Positions 46,927 through 56,327 of a DNA stretch of 64,000 nt are shown here, piece by piece. Within the stretch, counting starts at the first letter, position 1; every line of letters begins with the position of its first letter. The notes beneath the pieces are model-generated. The model worked only from the letters and a program-made list of their open reading frames with translations. It did not search any database and was not told where the DNA came from. Both the position numbers and the translations under genes were made by a program. This DNA is from Sphingomonas aliaeris (GTDB taxonomy: Bacteria > Pseudomonadota > Alphaproteobacteria > Sphingomonadales > Sphingomonadaceae). The DNA lies in NCBI RefSeq assembly GCF_016743815.1, contig NZ_CP061035.1, positions 746,501-810,500 of the forward strand, in the 5' to 3' direction.

Positions 46927-47904
46927 GTGGCCGGACACGATCATCATCACGGCCACTCGCATGGCCATGGACATTCGCACGCTCAATCGCATGCGGGTCA
47001 TGGCGGCGGGGGCCATCACGGCCACGATCATTCGCCGCCCGCAAACTTCAGCCGTGCATTCGCGATCGGGATCGCGCTCAATCTTGGTTTCGTGATCGTC
47101 GAGGCGACGTACGGGATCGTCGCTGACTCGGTCGCCTTGCTGGCGGATGCGGGGCACAACCTTTCCGACGTGCTCGGGCTGGCGGTGGCCTGGGCGGGCG
47201 CGGCACTGGCGACGCGGCCCGCGTCCAAGCGCTTCACCTACGGCCTGCGCGGATCGTCGATCCTGGCGGCCTTGCTCAATGCCTTGCTGTTGATGGTCGC
47301 ATTGGGCGCGATCGTGCTGGAGGCGGTGCAACGGTTCGGCGAGCCGGCGGGGACGATGGGCACCACGGTCGCCGTCGTCGCGGGCATCGGCATCCTCGTC
47401 AACGGCGTCACCGCGTGGCTGTTCGCCAGCGGACGGAAGGGCGACATCAACATTCGCGGCGCGTTCCTGCACATGCTGAGCGATGCGCTCGTCTCCGCCG
47501 GGGTCGTGGTGGCGGGGCTGGTCATATGGCGGACGGGGATCGGCTGGATCGACCCTGCCGTCAGCCTGATCATAGCCGCGTTGATCTTCTGGCAGACCTG
47601 GGGATTGTTGCGCGAATCCGTCGAGATGTCGCTGGACGCCGTGCCGCGCGGGATCGATTTCGACGCGGTGGAGCAGGCCTTGTGTGGCCTGGACGGCGTC
47701 GATCGCGTCCACGATCTGCATATCTGGCCGATGAGCACGACCGAACCCGTACTCACCGCGCACCTCGTCATGCCGGCCGGATCACCGGGAAATGCGTTCC
47801 TGACGGCGGCGCGCGCGATGCTGCACGACCGGTTCGGCATCGGTCACGCGACGTTGCAGGTGGAGACTGGCGACGATTGCGACGGGTGTTCGGCGGAGGG
47901 CTGA
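46927..47904 (+). CDS. Cation diffusion facilitator with His-rich N-terminus (ZitB/CzcD-like)
   Basis: A 325-residue CDF transporter with an extreme His-rich start (residues 3-38, repeated HDHHHGHSHGH-type blocks), six membrane helices (about 45-250) including VALLADAGHNLSDVLGLAVAW, with the AGHNLSD site of H-x3-D metal binding, and a C-terminal domain. Such proteins export Zn(II), often Cd(II)/Co(II). The GTG at 46927 (MAGHDHHHG) has GGAG upstream; an ATG at 46894 would add 11 residues. It differs from the FieF-like CDF at 30357 in the N-terminus and metal-site wording. Confidence 0.9.
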   Translation: MAGHDHHHGHSHGHGHSHAQSHAGHGGGGHHGHDHSPPANFSRAFAIGIALNLGFVIVEATYGIVADSVALLADAGHNLSDVLGLAVAWAGAALATRPASKRFTYGLRGSSILAALLNALLLMVALGAIVLEAVQRFGEPAGTMGTTVAVVAGIGILVNGVTAWLFASGRKGDINIRGAFLHMLSDALVSAGVVVAGLVIWRTGIGWIDPAVSLIIAALIFWQTWGLLRESVEMSLDAVPRGIDFDAVEQALCGLDGVDRVHDLHIWPMSTTEPVLTAHLVMPAGSPGNAFLTAARAMLHDRFGIGHATLQVETGDDCDGCSAEG

Positions 47905-47914
47905 AGCGCCGGCC

Positions 47915-48928
47915 TCAATACGCCCGCGCAATGGCGAATTCGACTGCCTCGACCATCGCGTCCTTCGCCTGGCCGTTGGCGAAACCGCCCAGCGCATCGA
48001 TCGCGCGCTGGCCGTAATGGCGGGCGCGGGCGAGCGTATCGTCGATCGCGCGGGTCGAGCGGATCAGCGAGACGGCGTGGGTGAAATCCTCGTCACGCGC
48101 GCGGTGACCCTCCATCGCGGCCTTCCAGAAGGCGCGATCCTCGGGATTGCCGCGCGCATAGGCCAGAATCACGGGCAGAGTGGCCTTGCCTTCGCGGAAG
48201 TCGTCGCCCGCATCCTTGCCCATCGTGCCTGCGTCCGAAACATAGTCGATCGCATCGTCGACCAGCTGGAACGCGATGCCCAGATTGCGCCCATACGCGT
48301 CGAGCGCCAGTTCCTCCGCCTCGGGCCGTTCGGCGACGACCGCCGAAATGCGGCAGGCGGCGGCGAACAGCGCCGCGGTCTTCGCGCCGATAATGTCGAG
48401 ATAGCGTTCCTCGGTCGTCTCTACCCGGCGCGCCGCGGTCAATTGATGCACTTCGCCCTCGGCGATCACCGCGCTGGCATTGGAGAGGATCTTCAGCACC
48501 TTCAGGCTGCCATCCTCGACCATCAATTCGAAGCTGCGGCTGAACAGGAAATCGCCGACCAGCACGCTGGCGGGATTGCCCCAGATGAGGTTCGCGGTGC
48601 GCTTGCCCCGGCGCAGGTCGCTGCCGTCGACCACGTCGTCGTGCAGGAGCGTCGCGGTATGGATGAACTCGACCGATGCCGCCAGCCGGTGGTGCCGCGT
48701 GCCGGTATAGCCGAGCAGCCGCGCGCTCGCGAGCGTCAGCATCGGCCGCATCCGCTTGCCGCCGCCCGCGATCAAATGACCAGCAAGTTCGGGGATCAGC
48801 GGGATCTGCGATTCCATCCGCGCCAAGATCACCGCGTTGACGAGGTTCATATCCCCCGCGACCAGCCGGACCATCGGATCGAGCGAGGGGGCGGTGCTCT
48901 TGTCGAGCCGGTGGATGGTGGCGCTCAT
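47915..48928 (-). CDS. Polyprenyl (octaprenyl/decaprenyl) diphosphate synthase
   Basis: A 337-residue trans-prenyltransferase. The two aspartate-rich motifs are LLHDDVVDGSDLRRGKRTAN (first, at about 92-111) and FQLVDDAIDYV (second, at about 217). The residues before the first motif lack bulky blockers, consistent with a long product for the ubiquinone side chain (IspB/DdsA type). ATG 48928 is preferred to a longer upstream start. Divergent from chorismate mutase. Confidence 0.92.
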   Translation of the reverse strand: MSATIHRLDKSTAPSLDPMVRLVAGDMNLVNAVILARMESQIPLIPELAGHLIAGGGKRMRPMLTLASARLLGYTGTRHHRLAASVEFIHTATLLHDDVVDGSDLRRGKRTANLIWGNPASVLVGDFLFSRSFELMVEDGSLKVLKILSNASAVIAEGEVHQLTAARRVETTEERYLDIIGAKTAALFAAACRISAVVAERPEAEELALDAYGRNLGIAFQLVDDAIDYVSDAGTMGKDAGDDFREGKATLPVILAYARGNPEDRAFWKAAMEGHRARDEDFTHAVSLIRSTRAIDDTLARARHYGQRAIDALGGFANGQAKDAMVEAVEFAIARAY

Positions 48929-49043
48929 TGTGCCGCCGATGTGGCCGGGCACGCGGACAAACGCAACCCCAAGCACGCCCCGCCGGGCTTGCACGAAGGG
49001 CTTCGCACCCGCAAAAGGCGAGAAATTCGCCGCAGGAGGGTGT

Positions 49044-49328
49044 GTGACCGACGAAACGCTGAGCGGCTATCGCCAGAGCATCGACAATATCGACGCAGCT
49101 TTGGTGTTCCTGCTGGCCGAACGGTTCAAGGTGACTCAGGCGGTGGGGCGTTACAAGGCGGCGACCGACCTTCCCGCCGCCGATCCGAACCGCGAGGAAA
49201 TGCAGATCACGCGGCTTCGGGGGTTGGCGAAGGACGCCAATCTGGATCCCGAATTCAGCGAGAAGTTCCTGCGCTTCATCATCGACGAAGTGATCCGACA
49301 TCACGAGAAGTTTGCTTCGGAGGCGTAG
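49044..49328 (+). CDS. Chorismate mutase (AroQ type)
   Basis: A 94-residue monofunctional chorismate mutase of the all-helical AroQ fold, making prephenate for phenylalanine and tyrosine. LSGYRQSIDNIDAALVFLLAERFKVTQAVGRYK covers the first helix (cited by region, 6-38) with the conserved Arg and Lys active-site residues. The GTG start at 49044 follows AGGAGG. It complements aroC (21692) and pheA (11409) elsewhere in the window. Confidence 0.9.
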   Translation: MTDETLSGYRQSIDNIDAALVFLLAERFKVTQAVGRYKAATDLPAADPNREEMQITRLRGLAKDANLDPEFSEKFLRFIIDEVIRHHEKFASEA

Positions 49329-49449
49329 GGGCGGGTTTGTTTGGACCCCGGGGCATGCCCTTCGACACGCTCAGGGGGAACGGATGAGTGGAGTTTCGAT
49401 GGCCCGCCGTAGTGTCGCGGCAACGCCTTGCTGCGGTGTCTAATTCGCC

Positions 49450-49526
49450 CGTTCGTTTCGAGCGAAGTCGAGAAACCGCTTTGATGGTCCGCGTGGCATG
49501 TTTCTCGACTTCGCTCGAAACGAACG
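49450..49526. repeat. Palindromic repeat, family E copy 3 (perfect 27 bp arms)
   Basis: Left arm 49450-49476 begins CGTTCGTTTCGAGCGAAGTC; right arm 49500-49526 is its exact complement; the loop is 23 bases. A half copy of family D lies just upstream at about 49361-49383. Confidence 0.88.
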
Positions 49527-49585
49527 GGGCTGGTGGAACCAGAGGATAACCATCGCCGAGCTTCCGGCCCCAGCCGCGCCCGCCG

Positions 49586-49816
49586 TCAGATATCCCGGCG
49601 CAGGTCCGTGCCGACCGTTGCCGCTATGTCGGCGGATTCCAGCAACTGGTCCGCCACGCCGAGCAGGTTCGCCCAGCAGGCCAGCATGCCGGCATCTTCA
49701 CACAATTTCGCAGCGGCGCGGATGTGCGCCACACAGGTCATGACCGTCATCTCGTCCATCGCAACAAACTCCGATGCACCGCCACCTGTTTTCGACCCCT
49801 GCTTGCGACCAGTCAC
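49586..49816 (-). CDS. Small helical hypothetical protein
   Basis: A 76-residue protein, mainly helical after residue 20, with three cysteines and acidic patches (AAAKLCEDAGMLACWANLL). No known domain. Its GTG start overlaps the stop of the PAS-containing regulator upstream (TAGTG), so the pair is probably co-translated. A start at the internal Met (residue 20) is also possible. Confidence 0.55.
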   Translation of the reverse strand: MTGRKQGSKTGGGASEFVAMDEMTVMTCVAHIRAAAKLCEDAGMLACWANLLGVADQLLESADIAATVGTDLRRDI

Positions 49817-50511
49817 TAACCTAGCGCAACCTGTCGCCCGTTTGCACCCTTTTCGTACAGATCCGACAGGTACACCTCGAACTTGTGATGCGCCGCGGCG
49901 GTCAGACGGAACGGCGTTGTGATCAGCGCGTGATTGCCGCCATCCTCATATTCGAGCAGCCCTTCAGCGGCGAGCGCGCGGATCCAGCGCGATCCGGTGG
50001 CGAGCGAGATGCCGGCGCGGGCGTGCAACTGTGCGATCGTGATCAGCGTGCCCTCCGCCTCGCAGATATAGGCGGACAGCAACAGGTCCCACGCATGATC
50101 GGTGAACAGGTCCGATCCGAACGAGCGCACGCGTTCGCGCCGGCTTTCGAAGACAAGCCGGGCGACGAGCAACAGCCGGTCGGGCGCGACCCATCCCTTC
50201 GGGGGCAGGCTCGCCTCCAGCTTGATCTCGATCCGTGGTTCGTCCGGGGTGCCGATCGATCGCAACTGGTTGCGGACCCAGATGTTCGAACCATCCGCCC
50301 GGATCAGCCGCTTGAACGTCGCGATCGGCAGGCCGTCCGCGACGATCTGCGCGACCAGCTTGGTGCACCGGTCGCGGTCGCCCAGCGCGGTGATGGCGAT
50401 CGCGTTCGCGCCGACCAGGCTCTTCTGCTCGCGCATCGTGGCGGAGAAGGCATCATCGGCTTCCAGGATCGTCCCGGTGGCGTCGATGACAATCCGGCCC
50501 GCATTCTTCAT
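49816..50511 (-). CDS. PAS-like and winged-helix regulator
   Basis: A 231-residue protein. Residues about 5-110 look like a PAS-type sensor (RIVIDATGTILEADDAFSATM..., and the PAC-like IWVRNQLRSIGTPDEPRIEI stretch), and residues about 135-225 form a MarR-like winged helix (ITIAQLHARAGISLATGSRWIRAL, LLEYEDGGN). The ligand is unknown. It lies between two other genes of a small cassette: a helical protein downstream and a second winged-helix gene upstream at 50638, to which its winged helix is similar. Possibly a sensor/regulator pair. Confidence 0.72.
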   Translation of the reverse strand: MKNAGRIVIDATGTILEADDAFSATMREQKSLVGANAIAITALGDRDRCTKLVAQIVADGLPIATFKRLIRADGSNIWVRNQLRSIGTPDEPRIEIKLEASLPPKGWVAPDRLLLVARLVFESRRERVRSFGSDLFTDHAWDLLLSAYICEAEGTLITIAQLHARAGISLATGSRWIRALAAEGLLEYEDGGNHALITTPFRLTAAAHHKFEVYLSDLYEKGANGRQVALG

Positions 50512-50637
50512 CTTCGACTTTCCGAATGAGGCGTACGTCGCCCGTGCGCAGCACCGTTACCGTGCGAACGCTACGGAATCCACCACGGATATCAGGAGAT
50601 TGGGAGGGCAGCGATCGTCGGCGCGCCGCCCTATGCC

Positions 50638-51021
50638 TTACCGGATGGCGTGCGAGGCGAGGAGCACCGCCTTCAGGCCGTCTTCGACCAGGCGCAGTCC
50701 TTGCGCGCTCAGGCGGGTTTCATCGGCCTGTTCGACGACGAGGTTTTCTGCCCGTAACGCGCCCACCCACCGCGCCCCGACATTCGCCGCGACCGTGGTC
50801 TGCTCGCAAAGTTGGCGTCGACTCAAGCCGCGTCCGCCGACGGCGTGGGCGACGTACAGCGCCGACAGAAAATCCAGGGAGGGATCGGGAATGAGAGAGG
50901 AGGGGAGGTGTGCCATCAACGCCCGCCGCACCGCGATCGAGCGCCGGGCCTGCAAAACCAGTTGATCGGGCGACAGGATATCGTCGTCCTGCGCCTTCTG
51001 TCTCGCTGCCTCGCCCGTCAT
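50638..51021 (-). CDS. Winged-helix regulator paralogous to the PAS protein's C-terminal domain
   Basis: A 127-residue protein with an N-terminal helical segment (ILSPDQLVLQARRSIAVRRAL) and a winged helix whose wording (LSRRQLCEQTTVAANVGARWVGALRAENLVVEQAD) closely parallels that of the neighbouring PAS protein. ATG 51021 was chosen; a GTG at 51084 is the longer alternative. About 125 bp separate it from the PAS gene. Function unknown, probably transcription. Confidence 0.68.
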   Translation of the reverse strand: MTGEAARQKAQDDDILSPDQLVLQARRSIAVRRALMAHLPSSLIPDPSLDFLSALYVAHAVGGRGLSRRQLCEQTTVAANVGARWVGALRAENLVVEQADETRLSAQGLRLVEDGLKAVLLASHAIR

Positions 51022-51145
51022 TCCCGCCCCCTGCGTCCGCGAACAGGCCCCCTCCTGTAAGCGATCGGCAGGGTAATCTTTCACAATTTGCGCGGTCCGT
51101 CGCTGATTATTCTCAAGTCTCGCAGCTTTTGTAAAATAAAACGAG

Positions 51146-51175
51146 AAAAGGGGCCCGGTCGCCCGAGCCCCTTTT
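51146..51175. terminator. Terminator after pnp
   Basis: AAAAGGGGC (51146-51154) pairs with GCCCCTTTT (51167-51175), with an inner CCGG pairing. On the minus strand it follows the pnp stop (51199) and ends in TTTT; the A/T symmetry makes it usable in either direction. Confidence 0.85.
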
Positions 51176-51198
51176 CTTTGTTCGACTTGGTCGAGCGA

Positions 51199-53586
51199 TC
51201 AGTCGCGATCGCCGGTCAGGAATGCGGGTGCGAATTCCGGTGCAGGACCGTTATCGTCGCCCGAACGCTCGGCACGGGGAGCACGCTCTCCGCTGCCGCC
51301 GCCATCGCGACGAGGACCACGGCCACCATCGCCATCGCGACGCGGACCACGATCACCCCGGCCTTCGCCGCGCCCGCCGCCATCGCCACGGGGACCACGA
51401 CCGCCATCGCCGTCACGACGCGGGCCACGGCCCTCGCCACGCGGACGATCACCGCCTTCGCGCGGTTCACGTGCCGGACGGGTATCTTCCAGCTCGGCAC
51501 CGGTTTCCTGATCGACGACGCGCATCGACAGGCGAACCTTGCCGCGCGGATCGATTTCGAGGACCTTGACCTTCACGGCCTGGCCCTCGGAGAGGACGTC
51601 CGAGACCTTTTCGGTGCGTTCGTTGCGGATCTCCGAAACGTGGACGAGACCGTCCTTGCCGCCCATGAAGTTCACGAACGCGCCGAAATCGACCAGGTTG
51701 ACGACCTTGCCGTCATAGACCTTGCCGACTTCGGCTTCTTCCACGAGTCCCTTGATCCACTTGATCGCGGCTTCGATCTGCGCGTGATCGCTGGACGAAA
51801 CCTTGATCACGCCCTCGTCGTCGATGTCGACCTTGGCGCCCGTTTGCGCGACGATCTCGCGGATCACCTTGCCGCCGGTGCCGATGACTTCACGGATCTT
51901 CGACTTGTCGATCGTGATCGTCTCGATGCGCGGTGCATGGCTCGACAGCTCTTCACGCGTGTGATCGAGCGCCTTGGCCATTTCGCCGAGGATGTGCGCG
52001 CGGCCTTCCTTGGCCTGCGCCAGTGCCTTGCCCATGATCTCTTCGGTGATGCCGGCGATCTTGATGTCCATCTGCATCGTGGTGATGCCTTCGGACGTGC
52101 CAGCGACCTTGAAGTCCATGTCGCCCAGATGATCCTCGTCACCCAGGATGTCGGACAGGACGGCGAAGTCCTTGCCTTCCAGGATCAGGCCCATCGCGAT
52201 GCCCGAAACCGGGCGCTTCAGCGGCACGCCGGCATCCATCATCGACAGCGAACCGCCGCACACCGTCGCCATCGACGACGAGCCGTTTGACTCGGTGATG
52301 TCGGAGAGGACGCGGATCGTGTACGGGAAGTCTTCCTTCGCCGGCAGGACCGGGTGCAGAGCGCGCCAGGCGAGCTTGCCGTGGCCGACTTCACGACGAC
52401 CGGGAGCACCGAAGCGACCGACTTCACCGACCGAATAGGGCGGGAAGTTGTAGTGCAACATGAAGTGTTCGTAGTTCAGGCCGTTCAGCCCGTCGATCAT
52501 CTGCTCCGCATCGCGCGTGCCAAGCGTGGTGGTGCAGATCGACTGCGTCTCGCCGCGCGTGAACAGCGCCGAACCGTGCGTACGCGGCAGGAAGTGCACC
52601 ATCGCCTCGATCGGACGGATCTGCGTGGTCGTGCGACCGTCGATTCGCTTGCCGTCCTTCAGGATGGCGCCGCGAACGATCTCGGCTTCCAGCTTCTTCA
52701 TCAGCTTGCCGGCAGCCATCTGGTCCTGCGGTGCGGCATCGGCAAAGGCTTCCTTACCCTTGGCGCGTGCGGCATTCAGCAGGTCCGAACGCTTGGACTT
52801 GTCGGTCACCTTGTAGGCGGCGGCGATGTCCTTGCCGATCAGCTTCTTCAGCTTGTCCTTGGCCGCCGACAGGTCGGCCTGCTCGGCCATTTCCCAAGGC
52901 TCCTTGGCAGCCTGCTCGGCCAGATCGATGATCAGGTTGGCGGCTTCGCGGCACGCCTTGTGCGCGAACTGGACGGCGCCCAGCATGACCTCTTCCGAAA
53001 GCTCCTTGGCTTCGGATTCGACCATCATCACGGCGTTGCCGGTGGCGGCGACGACCAGATCGAGTTCGCCTTCCTTCACCTGCTCCAGCGTCGGATTCAG
53101 GATGTATTCGCCGTCGATATAGCCGACGCGCGCAGCGCCGATCGGGCCCATGAACGGCACACCCGAAATGGTCAGTGCAGCGGAGGCCGCGACCATCGCC
53201 AGCATGTCCGGCTCGTTTTCGCCGTCATAGCTGAGGACCTGGCAGATCACGTTGATTTCGTTGTAGAAACCTTCCGGAAAAAGCGGGCGGATCGGACGAT
53301 CGATCAGGCGGCTGGTCAGCGTTTCCTTTTCGGTCGCGCCGCGTTCACGCTTGAAGAAGCCACCGGGGATGCGGCCGGCTGCGGAATACTTTTCCTGATA
53401 GTGGACGGTGAGCGGGAAGAAATCCTGCCCTTCCTTCACGGTGCGTGCGGCGGTGACGGCGCACAGCACGACGGTTTCGCCCAACGTGGCGAGCACGGCG
53501 CCATTGGCCTGGCGTGCGACGCGGCCGGTTTCCAGCGTCAGGGTCTTGCCGCCCCACTGGGCGCTTACGGTTTTGGTATCGAACAT
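51199..53586 (-). CDS. pnp: Polyribonucleotide nucleotidyltransferase (PNPase)
   Basis: A 795-residue 3'-5' exoribonuclease: two RNase PH domains (about 10-215 and 310-540) joined by a helical linker, then KH and S1 domains (about 550-690). The C-terminal tail, about 690-795, is an unusual Arg/Gly/Asp repeat ([18 protein letters not shown] blocks) ending LTGDRD, longer than in many relatives, likely to bind RNA or degradosome partners such as RNase E. GAAGGAA precedes ATG 53586. Last gene of the rimP-nusA-infB-rpsO operon. Confidence 0.95.
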   Translation of the reverse strand: MFDTKTVSAQWGGKTLTLETGRVARQANGAVLATLGETVVLCAVTAARTVKEGQDFFPLTVHYQEKYSAAGRIPGGFFKRERGATEKETLTSRLIDRPIRPLFPEGFYNEINVICQVLSYDGENEPDMLAMVAASAALTISGVPFMGPIGAARVGYIDGEYILNPTLEQVKEGELDLVVAATGNAVMMVESEAKELSEEVMLGAVQFAHKACREAANLIIDLAEQAAKEPWEMAEQADLSAAKDKLKKLIGKDIAAAYKVTDKSKRSDLLNAARAKGKEAFADAAPQDQMAAGKLMKKLEAEIVRGAILKDGKRIDGRTTTQIRPIEAMVHFLPRTHGSALFTRGETQSICTTTLGTRDAEQMIDGLNGLNYEHFMLHYNFPPYSVGEVGRFGAPGRREVGHGKLAWRALHPVLPAKEDFPYTIRVLSDITESNGSSSMATVCGGSLSMMDAGVPLKRPVSGIAMGLILEGKDFAVLSDILGDEDHLGDMDFKVAGTSEGITTMQMDIKIAGITEEIMGKALAQAKEGRAHILGEMAKALDHTREELSSHAPRIETITIDKSKIREVIGTGGKVIREIVAQTGAKVDIDDEGVIKVSSSDHAQIEAAIKWIKGLVEEAEVGKVYDGKVVNLVDFGAFVNFMGGKDGLVHVSEIRNERTEKVSDVLSEGQAVKVKVLEIDPRGKVRLSMRVVDQETGAELEDTRPAREPREGGDRPRGEGRGPRRDGDGGRGPRGDGGGRGEGRGDRGPRRDGDGGRGPRRDGGGSGERAPRAERSGDDNGPAPEFAPAFLTGDRD

Positions 53587-53724
53587 TTTATTTCCTTCAC
53601 TCCGGGCGCCCTATGCGCCGCGGGGCCTATCTGCGGACTAACCGGTCCGCGCGGTTTCGGGCCTTTCGTGGCCCTGCTTAGCCAAGCCGCCGAATTGCGG
53701 GATGGCGAAAGGGGTTGAATATGG

Positions 53725-53748
53725 AAACGGCGCCCGAAGGCGCCGTTT
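53725..53748 (-). terminator. Hairpin between rpsO and pnp
   Basis: AAACGGCGCC (53725-53734) pairs with GGCGCCGTTT (53739-53748) around CGAA. On the minus strand it lies just after the rpsO stop; in enterobacteria this interval carries an rpsO terminator and the RNase III site controlling pnp, and the same may apply here. Confidence 0.75.
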
Positions 53749-53762
53749 CGTGACTGTCTGGG

Positions 53763-54032
53763 TTACTTGCGCAACCCGAGCTTGGCGATCAGATCGGTAT
53801 AACGCTGACCATCCTTGTGACGGAGGTAATCCAGCAGCGAGCGACGCTTGTTGACCATCATCAGCAGCCCGCGGCGCGAATGGTTGTCCTTCTTGTGCGT
53901 CTTGAAATGCTCGGTCAGGTTGCGGATACGCTCGGTGAGGATCGCGACCTGAACTTCGGTGGAACCGGTATCGCCAGTGGCGCGGCCGTGATCCTTGACC
54001 AGCGCATCCTTGCGCTCTGCGGTAATCGTCAT
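53763..54032 (-). CDS. rpsO: 30S ribosomal protein S15
   Basis: An 89-residue ribosomal protein: [23 protein letters not shown] (cited by region, 14-36), [19 protein letters not shown] and [13 protein letters not shown] are diagnostic of S15. ATG 54032 is preceded by GAGGAACG. It lies between truB and pnp, the standard order. A hairpin follows. Confidence 0.97.
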   Translation of the reverse strand: MTITAERKDALVKDHGRATGDTGSTEVQVAILTERIRNLTEHFKTHKKDNHSRRGLLMMVNKRRSLLDYLRHKDGQRYTDLIAKLGLRK

Positions 54033-54051
54033 GTGTATTCGTTCCTCGACA

Positions 54052-55050
54052 TCAATCCAGGTTGAAGCCACGGACGACGCGGACCTCATGGTCCTGAACC
54101 TCCACCAGCGCGACCGGGATATCCCCGAAACACGCGAAATGCTGGCCATCGTCTGCGGCGACCCCGACCAAAACACGCCCCTGTCGGAGCGCCCCTGCCT
54201 GATCGGAGGTAAGAGGGAGAGCCGGGATGTCGTCCAGCGCCGCCCTCAAGGGCAAAGTTACGTCTTCTAGCGCGCGGGCCATAGCAAGTTCGTCCAGTTT
54301 GTCCAGCGATATCGCGCCGGACAGGTCGAACGGACCGGCCTTCGTCCGCCGCAACATCGTCACGTGACCGACCGTTCCGAGCGCCAGCGCGATGTCTCGT
54401 GCGAGGCTGCGGATGTACGTTCCCTTGGACACGTGCGCGGTGAGGGTTGCCTCCTCCAGTTCCTCCCCGGCACGGGGAGGGGGACCGCTAGCGGTGGAGG
54501 GGACGAGCCGCGAGCGCTCGGCTTGTGGAGGCCCCCCTCCACCATCCGCTGAAGAAGCGGACGGTCCCCCTCCCCGTGCCGGGGAGGAGTGAAGCGAATG
54601 GATCGTTACCGACCGGCTCGCCAGCATCACCTCTTCCCCGGCGCGCGCAAGATCATAGGCGCGCTGCCCATCGACCTTCAGCGCGGAATAGGCCGGTGGT
54701 ACCTGCTCGATCGGCCCGGTGAACCGGCCCAGCACCGCCGCGAGCTGCGCCGATGTCGGGCGCACGTCCGACGTCGCGATCTCCACGCCCTCCAGATCCA
54801 GCGTATCCGTCTGCACGCCGAACCGGATCGTGAAGTCGTACACCTTGTCGCCGTCGAGCATCCGCCCGGCGAGCTTCGTCGCCTCGCCGACAGCGATCGG
54901 CAGCACGCCCGTCGCCAGCGGATCCAGCGTCCCGCCGTGACCGACCTTGAACTTGCCGTACCCGCCCTGGCGCAGTGCACGCTTCACCGCCGACACGCCC
55001 TGTGTCGATCCAAGCCCCAATGGCTTGTCGAGGATTATCCAGCCATGCAT
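54052..55050 (-). CDS. truB: tRNA pseudouridine-55 synthase TruB with an in-frame repeat insertion
   Basis: A 332-residue enzyme. Catalytic domain with [14 protein letters not shown] at the start and [16 protein letters not shown] holding the catalytic Asp, then [18 protein letters not shown] and the C-terminal PUA-like part. Between VTIHSL (about 165) and [18 protein letters not shown], where homologues are contiguous, about 43 extra residues of low complexity are encoded by the palindromic element at 54460-54590. The frame is not broken. ATG 55050 lies six bases after the tdk stop. Confidence 0.93.
   Translation of the reverse strand: MHGWIILDKPLGLGSTQGVSAVKRALRQGGYGKFKVGHGGTLDPLATGVLPIAVGEATKLAGRMLDGDKVYDFTIRFGVQTDTLDLEGVEIATSDVRPTSAQLAAVLGRFTGPIEQVPPAYSALKVDGQRAYDLARAGEEVMLASRSVTIHSLHSSPARGGGPSASSADGGGGPPQAERSRLVPSTASGPPPRAGEELEEATLTAHVSKGTYIRSLARDIALALGTVGHVTMLRRTKAGPFDLSGAISLDKLDELAMARALEDVTLPLRAALDDIPALPLTSDQAGALRQGRVLVGVAADDGQHFACFGDIPVALVEVQDHEVRVVRGFNLD
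54460..54590. repeat. Palindromic repeat, family C, inserted in frame in truB
   Basis: Left arm TCCTCCCCGGCACGGGGAGG and right arm CCCTCCCCGTGCCGGGGAGG in inverted orientation, with further inner pairing (GGACCGC and its complement), about 130 bp. It occupies codons that encode [17 protein letters not shown] and following residues of TruB. Confidence 0.85.
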
Positions 55051-55055
55051 CGTCG

Positions 55056-55643
55056 TCAGACCGTCGCGCCACCGGCCAGTGCCGCGGTGAAATGCTTGCG
55101 GCACAAGGCGACGTAGCGGTCGTTCCCGCCGATTTCCGTCTGCCGGCCCTGCGCGACGGGCACGCCCTGCGCATCGACGCGCAGGTTCATCGTCGCCTTG
55201 CGTCCGCAGACGCAGACCGACTTGATCTCGACCAGTGAGTCCGCGATCGCCAGCAATCGCGCCGACCCTTCGAACAACTGTCCCTGAAAATCGGTGCGCA
55301 ACCCGTAGGCCAGCACCGGAACGCCGTGTGTATCGGCCAACGTCGCGAGCTGATCGACCTGCGCCGCTGTCAGGAACTGCGCTTCGTCCACCAGCACGCA
55401 GGCGGGGAGGGCCTCGCCCGCACGGTGCACGATCGACAGCAGATCGGTGTCGCGTTCGAACGCAATGGCGTTTTCATGCAGCCCGATCCGGGAAGTGATC
55501 GTCCCCGCCGCGAACCGGTCGTCGATTGCCGCCGTGAACAACACCGTCCGCATCCCGCGTTCGCGATAGTTGAAATCGGCCTGTAGCAGGTTGGTGGATT
55601 TTCCCGCATTCATCGACGCGTAGTAGAAGTAGAGCTTGGCCAT
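55056..55643 (-). CDS. tdk: Thymidine kinase
   Basis: A 195-residue type II thymidine kinase. P-loop ASMNAGKST (about 9-17), Walker B-like VLVDEAQFL (about 83-91), the lasso CVCGRKAT with zinc-binding cysteines (about 149-156) and the C-terminal CRKHF complete the set. ATG 55643 overlaps the stop of the upstream vapC-like gene (ATGA), so expression is likely coupled to the toxin-antitoxin pair. Confidence 0.93.
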   Translation of the reverse strand: MAKLYFYYASMNAGKSTNLLQADFNYRERGMRTVLFTAAIDDRFAAGTITSRIGLHENAIAFERDTDLLSIVHRAGEALPACVLVDEAQFLTAAQVDQLATLADTHGVPVLAYGLRTDFQGQLFEGSARLLAIADSLVEIKSVCVCGRKATMNLRVDAQGVPVAQGRQTEIGGNDRYVALCRKHFTAALAGGATV

Positions 55644-56020
55644 CAGTTGAGCGTCTCGATCGGAACCGGCGTATCCACTCCTGCATCGTTTGCGACCGCT
55701 TTGTCGAATGTCGCGAAGCCTGAAGCACCCTTGGCGGCGGCAACATGCATCATATCAGCGAAATCGGCGCCTTCCATCATCCGGGCGAGCGCCCACTCCG
55801 CATTTTCAGGAATATCCACGGCATGGGGCAAATCTATGATCATCTTCAGCGCTGCCGCACGTTGCGGTCTGTCCATCCGGTACCGCGATCTGAGAACCCA
55901 TTCGGCTTCCACCATGACGGTCGCCAACAACACGAAATCCTGATCGAGCGCCGATAGGGCGAGCGCCGCCTGTGCAGCATCGTCCCCGGTAATGAGCCGT
56001 ACCAGTACGTTGGTATCCAC
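55643..56020 (-). CDS. VapC-like PIN domain toxin
   Basis: A 125-residue PIN-domain ribonuclease toxin. Acidic residues of the active site are visible: D2 in MDTNVLV, E38/E40 in VEAEW, D86/D89 in GADFADMM, and D106 in ATFDKAV. The GTG start at 56020 is 8 bp past the antitoxin stop. It forms a type II pair with the AbrB-like gene at 56029 and ends by overlapping tdk. Typical VapC toxins cleave initiator tRNA or rRNA; target here unknown. Confidence 0.88.
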   Translation of the reverse strand: MDTNVLVRLITGDDAAQAALALSALDQDFVLLATVMVEAEWVLRSRYRMDRPQRAAALKMIIDLPHAVDIPENAEWALARMMEGADFADMMHVAAAKGASGFATFDKAVANDAGVDTPVPIETLN

Positions 56021-56028
56021 GGCGCGGG

Positions 56029-56307
56029 TCAGGTGTCGTCCTTCGACTTTGCCGCGAACATCGCGTCGACGGCGGCGTTCATCTCGTCGATAGTCGCAGC
56101 CGGTCCTTCGTGCTTGTAGAGCTTCCGCAACTCGGCGACGATCTCATCCGTCGTCCGTCCGCTCTTCTGTTGTGCCGGGCGAAGGAATACGCCGTTGCCC
56201 GAGCGGATGACGTCGAGCTTTTGCCCCGCCACAAACCCCAGCGCATCGCGGACATCCTTCGGAATGACCACCTGGCCTTTTTCGGAAAGAGTCGTTTGCG
56301 TGTTCAC
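56029..56307 (-). CDS. AbrB/SpoVT-type antitoxin
   Basis: A 92-residue swapped-hairpin AbrB-type DNA-binding protein (TTLSEKGQVVIPKDVRDALG at residues 4-23) with a C-terminal part that would wrap the PIN toxin (DEIVAELRKLYKHEGPAATIDEMNAAVDA region). The GTG start at 56307 coincides with the predicted transcript start of its own promoter, and a palindromic operator lies immediately upstream. Autoregulation is expected. Confidence 0.88.
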   Translation of the reverse strand: MNTQTTLSEKGQVVIPKDVRDALGFVAGQKLDVIRSGNGVFLRPAQQKSGRTTDEIVAELRKLYKHEGPAATIDEMNAAVDAMFAAKSKDDT

Positions 56308-56311
56308 GCTA

Positions 56312-56327
56312 GTAAGATGCGTCTTAC
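56312..56327. promoter_or_regulatory. Palindromic operator of the toxin-antitoxin pair
   Basis: GTAAGA (56312-56317) and TCTTAC (56322-56327) are perfect complements with a TGCG spacer, 4 bp upstream of the antitoxin start codon (56307) and overlapping its -10 region. A natural site for the AbrB-like antitoxin dimer. Confidence 0.78.
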
